NCBI GenBank assembly: GCA_963580455.1
Contig: OY756963.1
Span: 23,827,555 to 23,891,554 of the forward strand
Direction of reading: 5' to 3'
Origin: Euonymus europaeus
Lineage: Eukaryota > Streptophyta > Magnoliopsida > Celastrales > Celastraceae
DNA length: 64,000 nucleotides
Positions 1-20,462 of the stretch are shown here, piece after piece. The position numbers were made by a program, and so were the translations under genes. The notes beneath the pieces were generated by a model. The model did no database searches and had not been told where the DNA came from. It saw only the letters and a program-made list of their open reading frames with translations. Every line of letters starts with the position of its first letter. The stretch's first letter is position 1.

Positions 1-684
1 GATGACTCAAATCGAATATTCTATGACGGGTGTTACTCTCTTGATCACACCAAATAAAGAGTTGTCCATTATTTTCGCAAAAATAATAATAATACAGCCT
101 CGTCATACCTATTCGTATGGTATACTATATAGTGGACTAGATTGAAAGTGTTAATTTTATAGGATCAGGTGGGTGGTCATTTTAGTTTATTTTTTACTAA
201 ATTCAAATATTGTAAGTTTAAGCAAAACATGAATTGACAGTTAATTCTTAATTTATAGTATTTGGTTGATAAGTACCTCTCTCTTCAAGTCTTGTCCATT
301 TTCTTCGTAAAAGTTAAAACATGAACCTTTTTTGTCTTGGTCTAGGATAAGATGGGAAGTAGGAACATCCAGTATTGACTATTCGCTTGACGAAACTACC
401 AGGTTTAAATTGAAACTTGAAACATGGAAAGATCTTTGCTTGGTCAATAGGAGCACATGACTTGTAGTCATGTTTGGTCAATAGGAGGATAAACTGTAGT
501 CTTGTTTTTCTTACAGGTGTCTTTGGACAAGACACATAGTCAATCCCAAGCTCACCTTCATCCTCCTCCTTCTCGGTTTCCTTCTCTAGTTTTCAATTTT
601 CAGTTTTCACCCCTTTCTATTTTGGAGTCTTCTGTTTGTCTCCTACCCCATGACCTCGTTTTTGTCGATTACTTTTTGGAAGAA
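1..684. other. Upstream spacer of the kinase pseudogene
   Basis: AT-rich non-coding DNA. A CT-rich leader-like stretch around 540-600 precedes the ATG at 685 and could be the old 5' untranslated region of the pseudogene. I see no open frame with family resemblance and no RNA gene here. Confidence 0.5.
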
Positions 685-3433
685 ATGAACAAGTCCAAGA
701 GTTTCCTGCATAATTTAATCAAGACAATCAACAAGTTTCGGCCCAATCGAGGTAAAACCAAGAGACCCATTTCGTTTGTATTTGTTTTGTTTCTTTTACA
801 TGGATCGATAATGATTATGTGATGTGGGTATTTACTATTTAGTGGGTTGTTAGTATTTGGTTTGGTTGGGGATGATTGCTGCACGGGAACATAAGTTAAC
901 TTATTTATCTTCGAAACATTTAGTCTCTGCCACCAAATATTTCCACCCAACATACGAACTTGGTGAAGGTGGTTTTGGACCAGTTTACAAGGTAAGAACT
1001 GATGTAGTTGGGTTCATACTATTTCTTTGCTGAAAATTGGGGGAGAAATAATGGGCAAAGTATTTTTGAAATTTTAAAATATCAAGCATTCTATGTTGGT
1101 TTCTTTTGAATGAAAATCTCTAGAAAGACTGATTGGCAATAATTTTATTAGTAGACTTATAGTAAAATATAGGCAGAAGGTAAAAGACCTCTATTTAGTT
1201 TTTATATACTTGGTGAATACATATGAGAGGGTGCCTAGGAAGCAATGTGGTGGATTTTAGAGAAGAGATAAGTCCCGATTAGTTATATTATTGTGATTAA
1301 GGATATGTATGGAGGAGTCTTAATCATAACTAGTGTTAGGACTAATGGAGGAATTACAAGAGAGTTTCCCATCATAGTGATTGATGAAGTCACACGGTGA
1401 GATATTTTGGTGCATGTTGTTTACTGATGATAATATAAATGTGAATGCTTCGTTATTCAAACTTTTGGGATAAATACTAGATGATGATGTAGATAATAAA
1501 AATCCGTTGGGAGATCTTTTGGGTTTGTTCAAAATTTCTTTTGTTGAAGTGAAAATTAGCATGCACTCATTTGAAGCAAGAATAAAATCCACCCCCACCT
1601 CCCAAAAAAAAAAATGATATTGCCATTGGAATTGAAAATTCTATTTTCTGTTTGGTCTACTTGGCAGAGAAAACTCCGTAGCAAAAATATGTAGTTTTCC
1701 TAGAGGAAGCTAAGAAATGGATTTTCTTCAGACAAAAGATTCTGTGCATTAAATTGGCATCATTTTTTTCTCTATTCTTTTTGAGTTCTGGTATGCATAT
1801 TTAGTGATTCCTCTGGTCTCTTGGTAGTCACCACTCCTCGCTAACCTCTTACCTCTCCATTCTCTGATGGAAGTCTTAAGTAGGGAAATTTGGATGATGG
1901 GAGAGAGAATGCTGTGAAGAAGCTGTCACATACTTCAAATCAGGGAAAGAAAGAGTTCTTGAATGAGGCCAAGTTATTGGGAAGAGTGCAACACCAAATG
2001 TTGTGAATTTGTTAGATATTATTGTGTACATGGCGTAGAGAAGATACTGATTTATGAATATGTGCCTAATGAAAGCCTTGACAAGATACACTCTTCGGCA
2101 AGTTTCTAGTTCGACCTTGCTACACTATGCTCCTTAATTTTCTTTCTTACTCGTCTTATTCAACGTCAACTCTCTAGTTAGTATCATCTCTGAAATCTGA
2201 ATTTGAGGTCGGAGAGTTATATGGCACAAAATTTTCATTGGTTTCATGGTCTGTACCAAAACTATGGACATACAGCTTAAAATACATTATAAGATCATCC
2301 TTTTTCTTTTTAACTAGAACATGTTTCTGTCTTCTTTATTGACAGCTATTGACACAGATATTTCATAGACTTCGACTGTATTCATTTGAATCATTATATC
2401 TAGAAGATAAGAATTTTTCAAGTGGTTTTTGACCAATTATTGCACAAACACGGCAGTTATTTTACTGGCTTGAATTGGATGTATATTGTCAACTATCATG
2501 TTTTTTGCATACTTCTGATTATAGGTGAGCTTAAGCTGATCATAAATGATTCATTGGCTAACAATATCAACTTGGTTCAATCTTGTGGTACCTGGAGACT
2601 GGAGTTGATAAGTTGCTAATATCATATTTTTATTATTGGAAACCGCAGTGGTTATATGGCTCCGGAGTACGTATTTCATGCACTGGCTACTATCAGTGAC
2701 GGCTGATGTATTTAGCTTTGGTGTACAGTACTGGTTTTGGAGCTGATCAGCGGCCTGAGGAAATCCACTTTAATTTAATCTCAATGTTAATTGACGCACA
2801 GAATCTTCTTGATTGGGTAAGAAAATGTTTTCAACGTGTTTTTTTACCAATTGTATGAGATGGTTGTCTATGGCCTTCGTTACTAGATTCTCGCAAGTAA
2901 TAATTGTAGTAAAACTTAATTATGACTGCCAGCCGTAGAAATGTCCATTGGCTTCTGATAGCTCGTTGCGATCTGTATTCTGTAACTTGTTTATGAGGGA
3001 AAATTGCTAAATGTTGTCTAAAAACCCTCTGCATCCTTTTTAAATCATGAGTTTTATCTGCTGCAGACAGATAAACTCTTCAAAAAATGGAGGAGCCTGG
3101 AGATATTATGGATCTCAACATTAGCACATCGATCATCGGCAGACGCGGAACAAGTGGCATGCAATGTGGGTTCAGATAGGGTTGCTATGCACGCTAGGTG
3201 ATCCAAAGCTACGCCTCGAAATGAGACGAGTGGTAGTCATGCTATCAGAGAAGCTTGGTAATCTAGTCGAACCAACGAGACCTGGAGCACAATACAGAAG
3301 GAATGCACCATTGTCGTCGACGGCTGGAACCTCCAGTGCATCCGACTCTGGTACATTTAGTGCAACCTTATGTACTACAACCGCAAGCATTTCAATCACA
3401 GGGAAAAGGACCCATGCCAAATTGCCAATGTAG
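685..3433 (+). pseudogene. Broken cysteine-rich-RLK-like protein kinase gene
   Basis: This is a decayed multi-exon kinase gene of the plant receptor-like kinase type that resembles CRK/DUF26-type kinases (Arabidopsis At1g70740-like), recalled from memory and not searched. Exon remnants in order: 685-752 encodes MNKSKSFLHNLIKTINKF; about 880-990 encodes [19 protein letters not shown] followed by VYK, the glycine-rich ATP loop, and ends at a GT donor; 1890-2090 encodes [18 protein letters not shown] (the ATP-binding lysine) and [12 protein letters not shown]; about 2650-2760 encodes GYMAPEYVF, the APE region; 3065-3433 encodes the kinase C-lobe end ([31 protein letters not shown]). Damage: a one-base loss near 1992 shifts the frame just after VQHQ, so downstream residues (VVNL, YEYVPNESLDK) lie in another frame; the APE exon has stops and frameshifts (around 2705); I could not find an exon with the HRD/DFG motifs. 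A LINE scrap sits in an intron. No DUF26 ectodomain is visible upstream, so it may always have been a cytoplasmic kinase. Confidence 0.8.
1205..1600 (+). mobile_element. LINE reverse-transcriptase remnant
   Basis: Translated with frame changes, this stretch reads like the reverse transcriptase of plant LINEs: a piece like RVPR..WWILEKR (about 1228-1268), then VIKDMYGG (about 1295-1318), then TNGGITREFPI (about 1340-1375), VIDEVTR (about 1379-1397) and IFWCMLFTDD (1402-1431). The last holds the position of the catalytic F/YADD box, here FTDD. Stops and frameshifts show it is dead. It lies inside an intron of the kinase pseudogene. LINE assignment is from motif memory. Confidence 0.65.
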
Positions 3434-3789
3434 GTCATACCATTAGAAGAATTTTTTTTTTTTTTTGGGTGAAGACCTACCCTTATCTTTAATTAGCTTG
3501 TAAATGTTAATATTTTTTGTCAATACAAAGGAATTTGTTCAGTCGTGGTAGTATGATTATCATGGTTGATTTGTCAGTAGGTTTTGTTGATTTCATTGGT
3601 TAAGTATGCGTGAGTTGAACAAATTTAAGTTAATTCCAAGTTGTCATTATTTAAAGATAAAAAGTGTAATATGGGGTATATAAAATTTAAGTTAATTGCT
3701 TTGGTTTAGTGTTATAAAAGTCGTGCCGTATTGGCCGATTTAACCTGAAAATTGGTGAATCGGTCATCAGACTGGCACAATTTAAGTAA
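3434..3789. other. Spacer between pseudogene and MULE
   Basis: AT-rich, with a poly-T run near 3452. The last nine bases, TTTAAGTAA (3781-3789), are the left target-site duplication of the adjoining Mutator-like element. Nothing coding seen. Confidence 0.6.
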
Positions 3790-3930
3790 GGGTAAAGGGT
3801 ACAGAGCCCTCTAAAGTATGGTCTAATTGAAAAAAAAATCCATAAATTATGAAAAACTGGATATAATCCCCCAGAAATTTGTTGACCGTCTGAGATGACG
3901 GTCAACCCACACGTTTAGCTCACTTTTAAA

Positions 3931-4016
3931 GGGTAAAAGGTACAGAGCCCCCTAAAGTATGGCCTAATTGAAGAAAAAAACCCCCAAATTATGAAAAACT
4001 GGATATAACCCCCCAG
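3931..4016 (+). repeat. Internal direct copy of the MULE left terminus
   Basis: This segment repeats the first about 90 bp of the MULE in the same orientation, from GGGTAAAAGGTACAGAGCCC to GGATATAACCCCCCAG, with few differences. It could be a tandem duplication of the end, or the fused end of a second element of the same family. The copy lacks the GTTGACCGTC palindrome that follows the outer terminus. Confidence 0.85.
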
Positions 4017-4064
4017 TTAGCCACCAAGTTCGTGGTTGATGTGGAAAACAAGAAGAATTGAGAG

Positions 4065-4499
4065 TGGTTCTTGGAGTTATTGTTCAACGACATTGGAAAT
4101 AACAAGACTTGGACCTTCATTTCAGACCAACAAAAGGTATTGACTTGCAAAATATATGTTTTCATTGATCATATTCTATCATATTTTGTTGATCATGGAG
4201 AGTCAGAGGCTTTATCACAGGTTGTTGATCCTACACCAAGCAGTCCATCATTGGTTTCACCTCCACAGATTCATTATGTCAGTCCACCTCCAGGCAGTCC
4301 GCCACCAGGTTCACCTCCACATATTCATCTTCACAGTCCACCAGAGAATACTGCACCCTTATTCATGCCAACACCAACAATGAGACATGAAGTAATTCTA
4401 GATATATTTTGGACATGTTGTATGCTGACTTTGACTGTTAGTTTAGTCTCACTGTTATTGTTATTATCATTGTCAATACACCACTATAGTTTAGTCTAA
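4065..4499 (+). pseudogene. MULE transposase scrap followed by proline-rich frame
   Basis: Positions 4065-4137 encode WFLELLFNDIGNN then TWTFISDQQK, which matches the DDE-region stretch of plant MULE transposases (motif of the type F.ELL..DL....WTFISD.QKGL). The frame stays open to the stop at 4497-4499. From about 4200 it encodes a Pro/Ser/His-rich tract (SPPQIHYVSPPPGSPPPG and similar), and ends in a hydrophobic, leucine-rich tail (about 4410-4495) resembling a membrane segment. The transposase part is far too short to work. The proline-rich part may be an old splice variant, captured DNA or chance; I do not recognise it. Confidence 0.6.
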
Positions 4500-4666
4500 T
4501 AGCATTTACCCCCTATAATATAGGCAGTTATTTCTGCAGCTTAATCACATTTACGCAAGTTGACCGTCATCTCAGACGGTCAACAAACGTCTGGGGGGTT
4601 ATATCCAGTTTTTCATAATTTGAAGTTTTTTTTTCAATTAGGCCATACTTTAGGGGGCTCTGTACC

Positions 4667-5306
4667 TAGGGATGGCAAAATTCCCCGCGGGTTCGGGGCC
4701 CCGCGGGTACCCGACCCGAAATTTCGGGTTGGGGACCCGAAATTTCGGGTTCGGGGTCGGGTTCGGGTGCCACCCGAACCCCACTGCCCGGGGACGGGTA
4801 GGGTATGGTAATACCTTATCCGGCCCCGAACCCGACCCGAACTTTTTTTAATATTTTATTTAAATATATATATAATACATATATTATTTATATTTATATA
4901 TATATATATATTACATATATCTAATAGATTAATACATACATATATACACATACATTGACATACATATATACACACATATATATATACATTGACAAACATA
5001 CACACACATATATATATATTGACATACATATATACATATGACATATATATATAATACATACATACTAACACGTACATGTATATACATATAATACAAATAC
5101 AAATACATATAATATTGTAGTATTTTTGGGGTTCGGGGATGGGTTCGGGTTCGGGTGATACCCGTCCCCGTCGGGTTCGGGGATTCCCCGAACTCCAAAA
5201 ATCGGGTTCGGGTTCGGGGATGGGGGCGGGGATGGAGTTCGGGTTCGGGGATGGGGAGAGCATACCCGGCCCCGCCCCGCCCCGCCCCGCCCCGTTGTCA
5301 TCCCTA
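4667..5306. mobile_element. hAT-type element nested in the MULE
   Basis: It starts TAGGGATG and ends CATCCCTA, with a perfect 8-bp target duplication TCTGTACC at 4659-4666 and 5307-5314. The duplicated site is part of the host MULE's right terminal repeat, so this insertion is younger than the MULE. Both flanks are GC-rich and full of CGGGTTCGGGG-like units (about 4680-4850 and 5129-5296), including two copies of the palindrome ACCCGAAATTTCGGGT. The middle (4850-5125) is TA/CA-rich microsatellite DNA. No transposase is visible, so it is non-autonomous. Assignment to hAT rests on TSD length and TIR form. Confidence 0.9.
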
Positions 5307-5331
5307 TCTGTACCCTTTACCCTTTAAGTAA

Positions 5332-6345
5332 TAAACGGTATACACCTCTTAATATAACTTTTTTTTTTCTTTCAAAAATCAATCCACTAACATTTCATTT
5401 CTTCATAATTTTTCCACTAAATCTAAATCTAATATTAGATGTCGCATATTACTCAAAAATCAAATCGCATCAATAAAAACACATATTCGCATATGTTATC
5501 CCTTCCAACTTCTTATCATTATATGTCCTCTACTCGCTAGATTGATGTCCGGCACAGTTTTTATAACACTGTTAGTTAGTGTTGTTTTATAGAAGAATTG
5601 GTGGAGGATCCTTGAGCCAATCACATATTTTCAATTGCAATTTAAGAAAAAACCAAGGGGCCTACATGTTCACAGCTATCTAAATCCTTTATCCACAACA
5701 ACGTTAGATGCTTTGTACGGTAGCAGACTATTATCAGTGGAGCACTCGTGAGTAGCACAAATCTAATGTCAAACAAGTCATCAAAAAGGTCGTCTATTAT
5801 TGGGTTTTCTCGGATTCAGAGTTTCAGACAAGACTTCTCCTGGTCTCGCGATGCAGGATAACGTTGCTCTTTTCTTTCGGACAAAGTTTCGAAAACGGAC
5901 CCCACTTTCCGCACATGAATGCTGGATCTGATAAAAGGAAAAATGAAACTAGACCATACCCAATTAGATACGCTCAAGCCCACGTGAATTTGGTGACGTG
6001 CCAAACACCCATGGCCATGGGCCAAACGGTGTCGTACCAGCAGTTTAGCCAGAGACGAATTCAAAACTTAGGGCAACATTGTAAATTCAATACCAATCGA
6101 GGGAAAAGTAACATGATCTGACCAACTTCATGCCCAGGTCATCGATCCGTGTGATTTCACTTACATGCTAACAGCACCGTCTGATCTTCAACCGAACTCC
6201 CGCTCCCTAACCGTCCGATCCCTTCCCAATCCACTTCATCATCTTCACTGAAACCCCCTTTAAATCCTCCCCTTCGTGTCCTAACCTCCCAACAGTTCCA
6301 TTTTTCTTTCATTTTCACTTTTTCAGGGAAATTTCGTCATTTTTC
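5332..6345. other. Spacer and promoter region of the HMGA gene
   Basis: AT-rich to about 5800, then more balanced DNA leading to the ATG at 6346. A possible TATA variant, CTTTAAATCC, lies near 6258-6267, and a pyrimidine-rich leader (6270-6330) precedes the start. Short open frames here look like chance. Confidence 0.4.
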
Positions 6346-7037
6346 ATGGAAATCGAGGAACCCACTAACCCTCAACTTCCTCCTCCAGCTCCTCCACAGC
6401 CACAAGAACAACAACAGCCTTTCATTCTTCCTCAGTATCCAGAGGTACTGCAATTCCTTTCCATTATAGTATGATTTTTCTTTATTTTTTTTTAATTGCA
6501 GTTGGGGTTTAAGTTAATTGTCTTAATCTTGGTTTTGCGTTTTGTTTTCAGCTGATAATGGCGGCGATTGAGGCGTTGAACGACCCGAACGGCTCCAACA
6601 AATCGGCAATCTCGAAGCAGATCGAAGAGACGTACCCGGGTCTCCCTGATTCACACTCGAGACTCCTCTCGCTCCACCTCAGCAAGATGAAGCAAATTGG
6701 TCAGCTCGTGATGGTCAAGAACAACTACATGAAGCCGGACCCAAACGCGCCACCAAAACGTGGCCGTGGGCGCCCACCCAAGCCGAAGGAGCCTCTCCCC
6801 CCTGAAACTGAGCTACCGCCAGCTAGGCCTCGCGGCCGTCCTCCCAAGCCCAAGGACCCTTTCGCCCCAGCTCCGCCTGCTAAGCCCAAGTCTTCTACAT
6901 CCGGTACTGGGAGGCCAAGAGGACGACCTCCAAAGAGGGCCAAGACGGATACTTCATCTGCAGCTACTGGCGCAGCTCCAAGAGGTAGAGGTAGGCCGCC
7001 GAAGGTGAAGCCGGCTGTGGAGCCGGTTGGGTGTTGA
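6346..7037 (+). CDS. HMGA-like AT-hook protein with H15 domain
   Basis: A plant HMGA (HMG-I/Y-related) chromatin protein of 194 aa that would bind the minor groove of AT-rich DNA in the nucleus. Exon 1 is 6346-6444 (33 aa, Pro/Gln-rich: PPPAPPQPQEQQQ); the intron is 6445-6551 (GT-AG); exon 2 is 6552-7037. Residues about 30-98 form a linker-histone-like H15 domain (YPELIMAAIEALNDPNGSNK, then SAISKQIEETYPGLP). Four AT hooks follow: residues 103-110, 125-132, 154-161 and 177-184, each with the R-G-R-P-P-K core. Domain order, length and hook number fit plant HMGA proteins well. The start was chosen because it adds the usual Gln/Pro leader, in phase across a clean splice. An ATG at 6558 would truncate the H15 domain. 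Confidence 0.95.
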
Positions 7038-9248
7038 ATATTGAGTCCAAATTGCATGACAAGAAACCAAAGACGGAGAGAGCGAGCGAGCGAGTGGGTG
7101 GAGGAATGAGGGGGTAATTAGGTCTTTTTAGTTTCTTTCTTTATCTGCTAATTAGTGGGTTTAACTTTGTCTTTTTTTTATTCGAATTAATCTTATTTTA
7201 ATTCAACTGATGAGTGATGTAATGTAGTAGAGATGTAGTTAGTGTTAGTCTTGACTGTAATTGGCTGTAAATTGTTCATCACCCGTCTGTTTAGGCTTTT
7301 TTTTATTTTAATCACTTTTTTCCTCTTTCTTTAGCTTTGTTTTACTCTCTCTCTAATGTATTGCTTTCCTTCAACGCATCGAAAAATCAAATTACTTTTA
7401 TTTAAAATATAAATTGGAAAAAGCTTTAAATGCATATGCCAATTGTAAAGCTTCTGGCTGGAATACATTTAGTCTTTTTTTTTGTAATTTTTTAATTAGA
7501 AAAAATAAAATTCATTGGGGATGGGTTTTGTTTATTTGATTTTGTTTTTCAAAACGGTCTGGGCGGGATTTGAAATTTTGAATTGCTATTTGCATAACGG
7601 TCTGGTCAGCGTCATGCCAAAGGCAACGGCGGGTTTTCGTTTTCACTAGCGGAGGTTTTTTATTTATTTCCTCATTTGGGTTCTGTAGAATGCTCGCATA
7701 GTGACGTGACTAATTGATGTAATAAACGTTTGAGATCAAGCAGGACCTGTTGCAACAAATCCATGCAATATCTTGCAAAGACGTGAGGTGGACATTTTCT
7801 TGCATGATCTTAAGCTTGAGTATTGTGCAATTCTGGATTAAGATTCATGACTTGCCAGTAGAGTTATCATTTGTTCAGAATATATGTTCGGAACATAGGG
7901 CAGTGATGGGGAGAAATTATTATGTTACCATTGTGGTAGATTTTGCACATGCAGATTGACACCCAATACTTCAATACTACTCGCCCTCAATTCACATTTA
8001 GGGCATAAAATGAGAAAAGAGACATAGTTGTCGTTTAAAAAGGATATAACCGGTATTTATATATTTGTTCATTAGCTTGGTTTTGAAAAGTCATAAATTC
8101 TCGGAAGTGGAAAGGGCGAAGCGGAGTGAAACTAGAAGTTTTGCTGCTGATGTTTGATGCTTTTCGGCCCTGAGTTTGTTTGGGGCTCAAATTGGACTTT
8201 AAAGTAATTTAGAGGCTAAACTGAATTTTTGTAATTTTCTGTTTAATTGCCTACGGCATTTTAGTCTTTTATGTTGGATTTTGTCCTTGTTAGGATTTTG
8301 TGTTGGCCATTGGAGTCTCATTATGAAAATTATCAACAAAGACATTGAGAGCGTTTACCTCTATTCCGGTGGATTCTGATCTAGTTTGATTCGAACGTTG
8401 GTTCAATCGATTTTTTATCTATTCTGATTGCGTCAACATTCTTCTTGGTGCCATTTTCAACTATCTCCATTCTCATTCTACTCACTGCATTCCGAACAAA
8501 TAGTTGCGAGTCATAAATAATAAGTAATAACGTTCGAAAGTTATAGACAAACACATTATGAAAATGCAGCCAGCCTCAAACATGATCCTTAATTATATCG
8601 AAGCTACATCATAGTTGCGCATCAAGCTTTACTTTGGCCTAATTCATTTTGATGGATAAGCCGAGGCTTCTCTTAGTTCTCTTGGGGTTGGGGGTTTATA
8701 TCACAAACATGCAAGAAATTCTTGACTTTGAATGGGTGCCAAAAACGACAAATTGCGGAGCCTCTGAATCCGTGTCCGAACGATGAGGGAAGGGCCAGTC
8801 TTGTCAGATTCAGGACATGGGCAGAGTGGAAATTCAATCAGTAGTTGGGTACTTATGTAATTGGGTGGACTTTGTAAAGTTGGGCCAACTGTAATTGGAG
8901 GTGGGCCTAAAGAATTGAACCGTAAAGTAACTTAAAAGTGTAGACAATACAAAAATTTATCGAAATTTAAAAACCGAATAACCACAGTTTAGACTTTGGA
9001 GTTCGGACAACCCTTGTGAATGATGATGATAGTCCGGTTGATGGGTTCGACTCCGCTTCATAGACAAGTCTAACCGTGAGAACCGTTCAAAGGCAACAGA
9101 AGATCCGCAAATAAACCGCCGTCCAAAAATACGTGCGGCTTCAATCGCTCAATTGGGAATTCGAATAATCCTCTTTATTATCCTTCTTTTCTTTCCTTTT
9201 ATTTTTAGTCTCTAAAACGACAAACATTTGGCGCAACTCTCCTTTCTC
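7038..9248. other. Spacer between HMGA and phosphoglucomutase genes
   Basis: It holds the HMGA 3' untranslated DNA (a GAGCGAGCGAGCGAG tract near 7078-7094) and AT-rich intergenic sequence. An open frame at 7750-7959 has no recognisable features. From about 8990 the base composition becomes more mixed towards the phosphoglucomutase promoter. I see no transposon ends or RNA gene. Confidence 0.4.
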
Positions 9249-9254
9249 TATAAA
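9249..9254 (+). promoter_or_regulatory. TATA box of the phosphoglucomutase gene
   Basis: CTATAAAG-type TATA box, about 160 bases before the ATG at 9413. A pyrimidine-rich leader (CTCTCTGTCTCCGTCTCCCT, around 9352-9371) lies between, as is common for highly expressed plant housekeeping genes. Position and sequence fit; the transcription start is inferred. Confidence 0.6.
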
Positions 9255-9412
9255 GAAAGAGCACCCGCCATAGCGCACTCGCCTCGCCTTCTTTGTTTTC
9301 CTTAAATACAAAACCCACAGTGATCAGTGAGCGCTTTCATTCCATCAACCCCTCTCTGTCTCCGTCTCCCTCTCCGAGCTTAATCTGATCTTTTCGTTTT
9401 TGGCAGGAGAAA

Positions 9413-18862
<9,450 letters not shown>

Positions 18863-20462
18863 CTGTATACTGCCAGCGGGGAATTTACATATTAACTAGA
18901 GTGTTTTCTTGTTGCGTCATGTACTATGAAAAGTTGCGGGTACTTTTACACGCTCCTAATAAGATCCATTTAGGTTTCCAGAAAATGAGCATGTTTTATG
19001 CAATGTGGCTTGTTTCTAATCAAGTTCCCAAGTTGGGAAGAATCCTAAGATGAAGTTGAGAGAGATAATTATGAAAGTTCGGAACCATCATCTCAGGGCT
19101 CCATAGCTTAGTCTTCTCTTGTGCAGGTCACCAAAGAACAATCGAATAATCCCTTTCTAACAGCTAGCCCGTAACATATTAATACATTAGCAAAATCGAG
19201 TAAGTTTTGGATGTCATCAGATCATATAATTGGAACATGTCCGGTAGTTTTTTTTTTTTTTTTTGTGTGTTATATAGTAGTCAAAAGGCATAGCACGTAT
19301 AAACTAAAAACATTGAAATTTTGAATCTTACATCTCGTGAAGTCGTTTAGAAACAAAACAAGAAGTTGTATTTCGGTCATGGATAGAAACAAAATGACGA
19401 GTCACTTTCTATTTTGTCCGAAGCAAGTACATGCAGTTGTCTATATTATTATTAGGCTCTTTTCCATATTCACGGGTTGAGATAACTAAGAGATGTTGTC
19501 TGCTTAGATAAACCCAATATTAATATATACACACTTTCTCTCCCATCGTTGTCATCAGCTCTTTAATTTGTTCATAATATATGTTGATAATTTGATACAA
19601 GTCTTGTAGTCGGGACATTCTCGCGTCATTTAATTTGCCACTCTGTATTTTTATAGTATTATTATGATAATTTTAAGTAAACTTCTTCCAAGAAAACATA
19701 AGCAAGTTTCGATGTATTTGTATAACTAAAAAATGCATTAGTACAACAACTATGTTCTTATAAATTGCTTGTTTTATTCGAATAATTGGGGACTTGTTAA
19801 CTAATTAATAGAAGTGATTAGCACGTTGTCGTCGGGTGGACATTATTGTCCTGATTAAATAATAAAGTGGTTAATGCATTTTGTATATGATTAGGTACAA
19901 ATTAAACACACCAAGTTCAAAAATTTGTTAATACATATCAATCAACCAATCTTCTCTTAAAAACCTAACCTTCATTTGATTAATTTGTTAATATATAGAT
20001 CACAACAAGGCAATCCCAAGCCAACAAGTTTGGTTGTAAGTTCCGGATTTAATTTTGTCTTCTTTGAAGTTTGTCATTGACGTTGAGTCTTCATCCTAAA
20101 ATTTGGGATCCGCAGTAAATAAAAATATGAGTCAAAAAGTAATGTCAATTAACCATTATTTTCTAATCATATGGTGTTTGGATTTTTTTTCTTTTCTTCT
20201 TTCTAATTATATATATGATGTTTCGATTCATTCATATTCCATCAACTGTAACTTTTCCAATTAGATACTCGATTGTTTTTTAATTAATTTCTTTATGTTA
20301 AAATCAACTTCAGTTGCGGAAAGAATTTAGGATCAATTTTCAATTCAACAGTGGCTTATATGTCATATGATACCTCATTCACATATAAAAATATAAACAA
20401 AAATTATAAAAAACAAAAAAACTTGAGCATTTTAGAAGTGAGGGTTGTTGAACAGAGACACT
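18863..20462. other. Spacer between phosphoglucomutase and inhibitor genes
   Basis: The 3' untranslated region of the phosphoglucomutase gene lies to about 19100, followed by AT-rich DNA with a poly-T run near 19248-19264. The two genes converge here. Nothing else recognisable. Confidence 0.5.

Larger units (their letters stand above)
3790..5322 (+). mobile_element. Mutator-like element (MULE) with 9-bp TSD
   Basis: The element begins GGGTAAAGGGTACAGAGCCC at 3790 and ends with its exact reverse complement once a nested hAT insertion (4667-5306 plus one 8-bp target copy) is removed. It is flanked by a perfect 9-bp duplication TTTAAGTAA at 3781-3789 and 5323-5331, the size typical of Mutator elements. 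The terminal inverted repeat runs about 115 bp (3790-3904 against about 4558-4666 plus 5315-5322) and includes an internal palindrome GTTGACCGTC-TGAGAT-GACGGTCAAC. Inside are a second copy of the left terminus (3931-4016), a transposase scrap (4065-4137) and a proline-rich reading frame. Without the nested insertion it is about 885 bp, so it is non-autonomous. Superfamily rests on TSD length, long TIRs and the transposase scrap. Confidence 0.9.

Noticed and set aside
4856..5263. 135-residue minus-strand frame rich in Tyr, Ile, Met and Cys
   Set aside because: It is the translation of TA/CA microsatellite DNA inside a hAT element.
9030..9070. tRNA-like GGTTCGACTCC motif upstream of the phosphoglucomutase gene
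   Set aside because: It fits a Pol III B-box but no A-box, acceptor stem or anticodon arm can be drawn around it.
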